This document shows, piece after piece, positions 59,296 to 64,000 of a stretch of DNA of 64,000 nt (positions within the stretch are counted from its first letter, which is position 1; every line of letters begins with the position of its first letter). The notes under the pieces are model-generated. The model was not told the origin of the DNA. It was given only the letters and a program-made list of their open reading frames with translations, and made no database searches. The translations under genes were made by a program, and so were the position numbers. The stretch comes from Rhodospirillales bacterium (GTDB taxonomy: Bacteria; Pseudomonadota; Alphaproteobacteria; Rhodospirillales; Casp-alpha2): positions 1,380,625-1,444,624 of the forward strand of contig JAEPQO010000001.1 in NCBI GenBank assembly GCA_017640505.1. Direction: 5' to 3'.

Positions 59296-60404
59296 GCGAT
59301 GTGCCTCGTTGCCGTAGCGATCATTTCGTCCCGCGTGTAGCCAAGGCCTTCGCCTGCGTCGAGGATACTGTTCCACGCGCCGGCGGGAATATCGAAGCCG
59401 TTCGCGGTCCGGTCCGCGCGGGCACGGCGCTCCGGATCGCCCGGGATCATGACGGGTTGATCGGCGTCGCGCGGCCGGGCATTCCGCACAAAATTGATGT
59501 ACTCCGAGACGGCACCTGCGAAGCCATGGCCGTCATCCAGCAGTTCCGGTTTGAGGAAGACGGAGAACATGCCGTTGTGAGTTTTCTTGCCGGGACCCGT
59601 GGTGCCGGAGCCGGTCAGGGCACCTGCCAGTAACTCGCAGGCCAGCGCGAGCCCCGAGCCTTTATGCTCGCCGAACGTGGTTAGTGCCCCCGGGCCTTCG
59701 CGGGGATCGGCAACCTTGCCAGCGACCGGTTCGCCGTAAAGCGCGACCGGGTCCGTGGTGGGTTGGCCGTTGCCATCGATCAACGCGCCCTCGGGCACCG
59801 GTTTGCCGCCTCTGAGCGCGACCATCACCTTGCCCTCGGCAACCATTGATGTCGCGAAGTCGAGAATGAAGTCATCGCCGTCCGGGTTGACGACGCCGAT
59901 GGTGACCGGTGCGGTCGAGACGCGACGGTCCGCTGCGCCAAAGGGTGCGACCAGCATGCTGTGCGCGACGTTGACGAAGCTGACCGAAACGAGTCCGGCA
60001 TCGCAGGCCCGCTCGGCCCAGAAACCGATGCGGCCCAGATGGCCTGCGTTCCTGAGTGCGAGGATCGAAACGCCGTTCGCCTTTGCCTTGGCGATGCCGA
60101 TGTCGACGGCTTCGGCGCCGACGACCTGCCCGAACCCCCGGTTGCCGTCGATCAGCGCGAAGTTGTCGGCATCCGCGACGACGGTCGCGGATTGCCCGAA
60201 TGCGAGGTTGCCGGTCTTTTCCCACATCAGATAGCGCGGAATACGGACGACGCCGTGGCTGTCGTGACCGTTCAGGTTCGAATTCACGAGGTTGGCGCTG
60301 ATGGCATGGGCCTCGCCGGCAGAAGCACCGGCACGTTCGAAAATGTCGGCACCAAGTCGGGTCATGCCGTCAGCTGAGACGCGGGTGGGTTGGTCTGAAG
60401 TCAT
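59292..60404 (-). CDS. Malate/L-lactate dehydrogenase family (Ldh_2/YlbC) oxidoreductase
   Basis: 370 residues from the ATG at 60404 (MTSDQPTRVSADGMTRLG). The conserved SNLVNSNLNGHDSHGVVRIPRY with its catalytic His and GNRGFGQVVGAEAVDIGIAKAK are present. Members reduce 2-oxo acids or oxidise 2-hydroxy acids (malate, ureidoglycolate, sulfolactate) with NAD(P). The substrate is unknown; it leads the three-gene AtuA operon. Confidence 0.9.
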   Translation of the reverse strand: MTSDQPTRVSADGMTRLGADIFERAGASAGEAHAISANLVNSNLNGHDSHGVVRIPRYLMWEKTGNLAFGQSATVVADADNFALIDGNRGFGQVVGAEAVDIGIAKAKANGVSILALRNAGHLGRIGFWAERACDAGLVSVSFVNVAHSMLVAPFGAADRRVSTAPVTIGVVNPDGDDFILDFATSMVAEGKVMVALRGGKPVPEGALIDGNGQPTTDPVALYGEPVAGKVADPREGPGALTTFGEHKGSGLALACELLAGALTGSGTTGPGKKTHNGMFSVFLKPELLDDGHGFAGAVSEYINFVRNARPRDADQPVMIPGDPERRARADRTANGFDIPAGAWNSILDAGEGLGYTRDEMIATATRHIA

Positions 60405-60542
60405 GGATGTCGCCGGAATTGTTGTGGTTGTTGTTCGCTCATCTTTCCGGCGGGCCACACAACAATCAAGAAGGTTCTGGGAAAATGGTCTCGACGACAT
60501 GGGTCGAAGAGCCTTTAATTCTTCGAGGCGAAGTGAGGACCA

Positions 60543-61379
60543 ATGGGCAAGGCACTAAGCGACCGGCAGATCCGGCAGTTCCGGGAAGACGGATTTCTCA
60601 GCCCCGTCACGTTTATGGACGTGGACGAGGCGCGCGCGTTCCTGGAGCGGCTCGAAACGTTCGAAAAGGAGCGTCCGGACCTGGTCGGGAAGCTGGATTT
60701 CAAGGCCAACCTTCTGCTGGATTGGATCGACAAGCTGGCTCGGCGTGAACACGTTCTCGACATCATCGAAGATCTGGTCGGTCCCGATATTCTGAACTGG
60801 AATGCAACGTTCCGTTTCAAGAAACCGGACGGCCGCGCCCATGCCGCATGGCATCAGGACAGCATGTACATCAAGCTGAAGCCGTTTCTGGTGATCGCCT
60901 GGCTGGCACTGTCGGCGGCATCATCCAAGCACGGCTGCCTCACGGTCATTCCGGGCTCGCACAAATGGAAATTGCTGGATCATGCCGAAAGCAATGACGG
61001 CGACAGTATCCTGTCGCGAGCACAGTATATTACCGAAGAATTCGATGCCTCCGGTGCCGTCGAGGCGGAACTCAAACCCGGCGAGGCATGCCTTTTCGAT
61101 CACCGCATCATCCATGCATCGGGACCGAATACGTCGGACGAGCGCCGGGTCGGCCTGTTGATCGATTACCTGCCGACAAGTGCACAGAAGGAAGGTCCCC
61201 GTGACAGCGCCATGCTGGTGCGCGGACACGACGGTTTCGGGCATTTCGATCTGGAGACGCCACCCACCGGCGAGGCGACGCCTGAGAACCTCGAACAGCA
61301 GCGCCGTGCGCTGGAGATGATCACCGCCACCATGTACGAGGGATCGACCTTTACGCCGAAGGGGCTCACCGGGTCATAA
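60543..61379 (+). CDS. Phytanoyl-CoA dioxygenase (PhyH) family protein
   Basis: 278 residues with GAGGA before the ATG. The Fe(II) ligands are visible: His and Asp in AAWHQDSMYI, and His in DHRIIHASGPNTSDERR, whose Arg binds 2-oxoglutarate. It hydroxylates an alkyl, acyl-CoA or small-molecule substrate (ectoine hydroxylase and others belong here). It is a single gene; the substrate is not predictable. Confidence 0.88.
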   Translation: MGKALSDRQIRQFREDGFLSPVTFMDVDEARAFLERLETFEKERPDLVGKLDFKANLLLDWIDKLARREHVLDIIEDLVGPDILNWNATFRFKKPDGRAHAAWHQDSMYIKLKPFLVIAWLALSAASSKHGCLTVIPGSHKWKLLDHAESNDGDSILSRAQYITEEFDASGAVEAELKPGEACLFDHRIIHASGPNTSDERRVGLLIDYLPTSAQKEGPRDSAMLVRGHDGFGHFDLETPPTGEATPENLEQQRRALEMITATMYEGSTFTPKGLTGS

Positions 61380-61497
61380 AACGCGCGTGCGCGGTTGTTT
61401 ATATTCTGATTTATGAATATGTAATGGATGCGACACCGCCCGCTCAGACGCGCCGGCAACCGGGCGCAGGGGTGATGAGACGAATTGGAGAACGGAT

Positions 61498-62004
61498 ATG
61501 AAGAAACTGATTTCCGCAGTGACGCTGGCGGTATTTGCCTTTGCCGCTATTTTCGCCGCCGATGACGCGTCGGCGGACGACATGAAAATGAACGGCATCA
61601 TGGTCGAACAGCCGTGGGCACGCGCAACCGCGGGACCGGCCAAGGCGGGGGCGGCGTATATGACGCTTGTCAATCATGGCGACGAAACCGACCGTCTTGT
61701 CGGTGCCAAGTCCGACCTCGCCAAGCGCACCGAGATCCATACCCACCTGATGGAGAACGGCGTCATGAAGATGCGCCAGGTCGAGGGCGTCGAAGTTGAG
61801 CCGGGTACGCCGACCGTATTTCAGCCGGGTGGCCTGCATGTCATGTTCATGGGCCTGAAGGCACCGTTCAAGGAAGGTCAGGAACTGCCGCTGACACTCG
61901 TGTTCGAGAAAGCGGGAGAGATTTCGGTAACGTTCAAGGTGCAGGGCGTCGGCGCGAGCAAGCCGATGCAGGGCCACGGCCAGCACAAGAATCAAGGAAG
62001 CTGA
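61498..62004 (+). CDS. Periplasmic copper chaperone PCu(A)C
   Basis: 168 residues: signal peptide (MKKLISAVTLAVFAFAAIFAADDASA) then the PCu(A)C fold. The copper site His/Met pattern is visible in EIHTHLMENGVMKMRQVEGVEV and GGLHVMFMGLK. It delivers Cu(I) to the CuA centre of cytochrome oxidase. A Gly/His-rich tail (GHGQHKNQGS) may add metal affinity. It is a single gene with no Sco partner adjacent. Confidence 0.92.
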   Translation: MKKLISAVTLAVFAFAAIFAADDASADDMKMNGIMVEQPWARATAGPAKAGAAYMTLVNHGDETDRLVGAKSDLAKRTEIHTHLMENGVMKMRQVEGVEVEPGTPTVFQPGGLHVMFMGLKAPFKEGQELPLTLVFEKAGEISVTFKVQGVGASKPMQGHGQHKNQGS

Positions 62005-62010
62005 CGCCGA

Positions 62011-62454
62011 TCATTCGAGCCGCTGGCCGATCTCCAATGCGAGCCGGTCGAACCGGCTCCGGTCTTCCAGCGGCTTGAAGGCGTTCAGCTCCGTTTCGCC
62101 GTCCGCTGTCACGGCGCAAATCAGCCAGATGAATTCCGTCTCGTAAGTCATCGAAAGATCTGTCGCGCTCGGTTCGGCCGGATGGTCAGGGTGTGAATGA
62201 TAGTGCCCGATGATTTCCGTGCCGTCGGCGCGCTCTTCGAGTGCGCGCATGAGATCGAACCGCAGCTTGGGATCGATCTCGAAACCAGTTTTCGGATCTC
62301 GGTCGGTAATGTTGTGGCTTTCGTGGACGCCGGTCACCTTGACGGTATCGCCTTTGCGAATGCCGCTCAGCAGCCCGCAGGCTTCATCGGGGTAACCGGC
62401 TGCCGCATGTTCGCGGATCCGCTTGTCGAGATCGCCCGGTAGGCGAACGATCAT
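62011..62454 (-). CDS. JAMM/Mov34 metallopeptidase (MPN domain)
   Basis: 147 residues from the ATG at 62454. The zinc-binding JAMM motif is complete: CGLLSG with the catalytic Glu nearby, and HYHSHPDHPAEPSATD giving HxH...D. Bacterial members cut isopeptide-like or C-terminal extensions, for example on sulfur-carrier or ubiquitin-like proteins. It overlaps the small membrane protein gene by 4 bases (62451-62454). A link to the MoaD-like protein at 11436 is speculative. Confidence 0.88.
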   Translation of the reverse strand: MIVRLPGDLDKRIREHAAAGYPDEACGLLSGIRKGDTVKVTGVHESHNITDRDPKTGFEIDPKLRFDLMRALEERADGTEIIGHYHSHPDHPAEPSATDLSMTYETEFIWLICAVTADGETELNAFKPLEDRSRFDRLALEIGQRLE

Positions 62455-62879
62455 CTGGGGTCGATGCGGCCCAGAATGCGGCCGTCCTGGGTGTCGATGA
62501 CGACGAGTACGTCGCACGCCGACGTGGGCCCGAGAATCAGAAAGGCACGGCGGCCGTCCGGCCGGACATCTTCGATGCGGCAGCCTTCCGGCAGCGCAAG
62601 ATTGAGTTTGCCGAACATGGCGGGTGCGGCGCTTGCCGCCGCGGGTGCATCCGTGCGCGTGCCGAACAGTTTCCACCCCGGGTCCACGGACTTTTTGTAA
62701 AGCCCGAAGCCGATCAGCCCGACCGCGAGAACGATCAGGATGCCCATACCGATAACAATGAACTTCAGCGCCTGCATGAATGCCTTACCTTCGGCCTTTT
62801 CCTGGTCTTCATCGTCGCCGGCGCCCCGGTTGTCAAGGGATTGGGCTTTCGTCCGGCGATAGGGCATAAAGGTGCTCAT
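62451..62879 (-). CDS. Small membrane protein, DUF6476-like
   Basis: 142 residues from the ATG at 62879. A hydrophilic acidic lead, one membrane helix (FIVIGMGILIVLAVGLIGFGLY, about 40-61), then a 75-residue domain likely in the periplasm (LALPEGCRIEDVRPDGRRAFLILG, VVIDTQDGRILGRIDPR). It resembles the short family often found upstream of rluD. The ATG at 62879 overlaps the divergent rluD start, so ATGs at 62867 or 62777 are possible. The function is unknown. Confidence 0.65.
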   Translation of the reverse strand: MSTFMPYRRTKAQSLDNRGAGDDEDQEKAEGKAFMQALKFIVIGMGILIVLAVGLIGFGLYKKSVDPGWKLFGTRTDAPAAASAAPAMFGKLNLALPEGCRIEDVRPDGRRAFLILGPTSACDVLVVIDTQDGRILGRIDPR

Positions 62880-63846
62880 GAGCGACGCACGCGAAATAAC
62901 CGTCACCGTCGACGCCGCCGGTGCCGGCGCCCGGCTCGACAAATGGCTGGCGGACAATGCAGAGAACTTGTCTCGAACCCGGATTCAGGCCTTGATCGAG
63001 GATGGCCGGGTTTCGGCGCCTGATGGGATCGCCGACAATATTTCGCGCAAGGTCCGTGAGGGCGAAACATACGTTCTGACCGTGCCGCCGCCGACGCCTG
63101 CAAAACCGGAGGCGGAAGAAATTTCGCTCGACGTTCTGTACGAGGATGCAGATCTGATTGTGATCCATAAGCCCGCAGGTCTTGTCGTGCACCCTGCGCC
63201 GGGACATGCGTCGAGCACCCTCGTCAACGCACTGCTGCATCATTGTCGGGGATCGCTGTCCGGGATCGGCGGCGTCACGCGGCCCGGCATCGTGCACCGG
63301 CTGGATAAGGACACGTCGGGCGTGATGGTTTGCGCGAAGAGCGACATCGCGCATCGTGGCCTGGTCGAGCAGTTCCAGGTGCACAGTATCGACCGTGCAT
63401 ACTTCGCAGTCGTCTGGGGTGTGCCCAGCCCGCGTCAGGGCCGGCTGGAGGGAAACATCGGGCGCGATCCCAAGAACCGCAAACGCATGGCCACCGTAAC
63501 GTCGGGGGGTAAACACGCGGTCACGGATTACAGGGTTATCCGCCCAATTGGTGCCGTTGCGGCATTAATGGATTGCCATTTATTCACAGGACGAACGCAT
63601 CAAATCCGTGTTCAAATGTCGGGTATTGGGCATCCGCTGGTGGGCGATCCACTCTACCACACGCGCGGTAGCCTTCGAAAAGACCGGGAGATTGTGATCC
63701 GAGGGCAAGCTGGCGCGTACAAACATCAAGCCCTTCATGCATACAAACTTGGGTTCAAGCATCCGGTTACACGGGAAGAGATGCGTTTTGAGATAGAACT
63801 ATCGAATGAAATCAAAGAACTAATTGATAGTTTAGAACAAATATAA
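62878..63846 (+). CDS. rluD: Ribosomal large-subunit pseudouridine synthase RluD
   Basis: 322 residues from the ATG at 62878 (MSDAREITVTVDAAGAGARLD). An S4 RNA-binding domain (ARLDKWLADNAENLSRTRIQALIEDGRV) precedes the catalytic motif GIVHRLDKDTSGVMV with its Asp. It makes pseudouridines 1911, 1915 and 1917 of 23S rRNA helix 69. From about 63540 to the stop the codon use becomes visibly AT-richer. Confidence 0.94.
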   Translation: MSDAREITVTVDAAGAGARLDKWLADNAENLSRTRIQALIEDGRVSAPDGIADNISRKVREGETYVLTVPPPTPAKPEAEEISLDVLYEDADLIVIHKPAGLVVHPAPGHASSTLVNALLHHCRGSLSGIGGVTRPGIVHRLDKDTSGVMVCAKSDIAHRGLVEQFQVHSIDRAYFAVVWGVPSPRQGRLEGNIGRDPKNRKRMATVTSGGKHAVTDYRVIRPIGAVAALMDCHLFTGRTHQIRVQMSGIGHPLVGDPLYHTRGSLRKDREIVIRGQAGAYKHQALHAYKLGFKHPVTREEMRFEIELSNEIKELIDSLEQI

Positions 63847-63854
63847 AAATACTA

Positions 63855-63877
63855 TACCTGATTAATAAACTCAGGTA
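63855..63877. promoter_or_regulatory. Inverted repeat between rluD and the next gene
   Basis: TACCTGA (63855-63861) and TCAGGTA (63871-63877) are perfect 7-bp arms with a 9-base loop in an AT-rich spacer. It could end the rluD mRNA or bind a regulator. Confidence 0.35.
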
Positions 63878-63967
63878 AGTTATCGGAAACATCGACACGG
63901 ATCACTCAGCGTGGGGCCTCGCCTCGACGGGGCCGGATGCCGGTGAAACCAAGGGAAGACAGGGAAC

Positions 63968-64000
63968 ATGGGCACAATTGCCAAAGATTTTAATCCGACC
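63968..64000 (+). CDS. Start of a gene, possibly rpoH (sigma-32)
   Basis: Only 11 codons are visible (MGTIAKDFNPT) after AGGGAA. rluD is followed by rpoH in many alphaproteobacteria, so a heat-shock sigma factor is the best guess. This rests on gene order, not sequence. Confidence 0.35.
   Translation, partial: MGTIAKDFNPT

Noticed and set aside
1-64000. CRISPR array, prophage, insertion sequence or integrated element
   Set aside because: No regularly spaced repeats, transposase, integrase or structural phage gene was seen.

Overview
This 64 kb, GC-rich window (roughly 60% by eye) looks like chromosomal DNA from a free-living heterotrophic alphaproteobacterium, probably Rhodospirillales-like. 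The grounds are a complete RpoE-ChrR photooxidative-stress module with its lipid-modifying neighbours, an FnrL-type Fnr regulator, a TAXI-type TRAP transporter, a DUF1491 protein, MaeB and an RluD gene followed by what may be rpoH. I see no rRNA, tRNA, CRISPR array, prophage or insertion sequence. About 60 protein genes fill almost all of the window. Gaps are short and only one (47604-47904) passes 300 bases.

Region by region. 1-3.7 kb: the end of a nitrilase-type amidase, a non-pyrrolysine MttB-family methyltransferase and a succinate-semialdehyde-type aldehyde dehydrogenase, probably C1-amine or betaine and aldehyde catabolism. 4-10 kb: a GAF/PAS sensor kinase, a WYL regulator divergent from a creatininase-family hydrolase, an alpha/beta hydrolase, a DsbA-family isomerase and MsrA. 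10-13.5 kb: an Lrp regulator divergent from alanine dehydrogenase, then a tungsten-type aldehyde:ferredoxin oxidoreductase with its own MoaD-like protein. 13.6-26 kb: a secreted protein with a triplicated motif, MaeB, a glycerophosphodiesterase, two membrane transporters, an FnrL-like regulator beside a universal stress protein that carries an FNR box, an outer-membrane barrel, a Sel1 protein, a parvulin and DUF1491. 26-32 kb: a large PAS kinase, a possible small RNA, a cytosine-deaminase-like amidohydrolase, TerB, a CoA-transferase and a thioesterase.

32.3-35.7 kb holds three tightly packed genes of unknown role. The last encodes a membrane-anchored protein whose cytosolic half looks like a Lon (S16) protease domain with a displaced catalytic lysine. 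It abuts the photooxidative-stress cluster (35.7-41.3 kb): SDR, CFA-synthase-like methyltransferase, DUF1365 and flavin amine oxidase, then the ECF sigma factor and its zinc anti-sigma factor ChrR. Three promoters of the form TGATCC-N16-CGTAARN sit exactly where this regulon needs them.

41.5-53 kb: a lipoprotein coupled to a REC-histidine kinase, a DadA-like dehydrogenase with a TAXI TRAP transporter, LysR, a three-subunit dye-linked dehydrogenase of the HcnABC/LhpBEF type, and a second DadA/PuuB-like oxidase: an amino- or imino-acid uptake and oxidation district. 53-62 kb: cold-shock protein, MmgE/PrpD, a tricarballylate-dehydrogenase-like flavoprotein, LysR, an AtuA-type pair with an Ldh_2 dehydrogenase, a PhyH dioxygenase and a copper chaperone. 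62-64 kb: a JAMM peptidase, a small membrane protein, RluD and the first codons of a probable rpoH.
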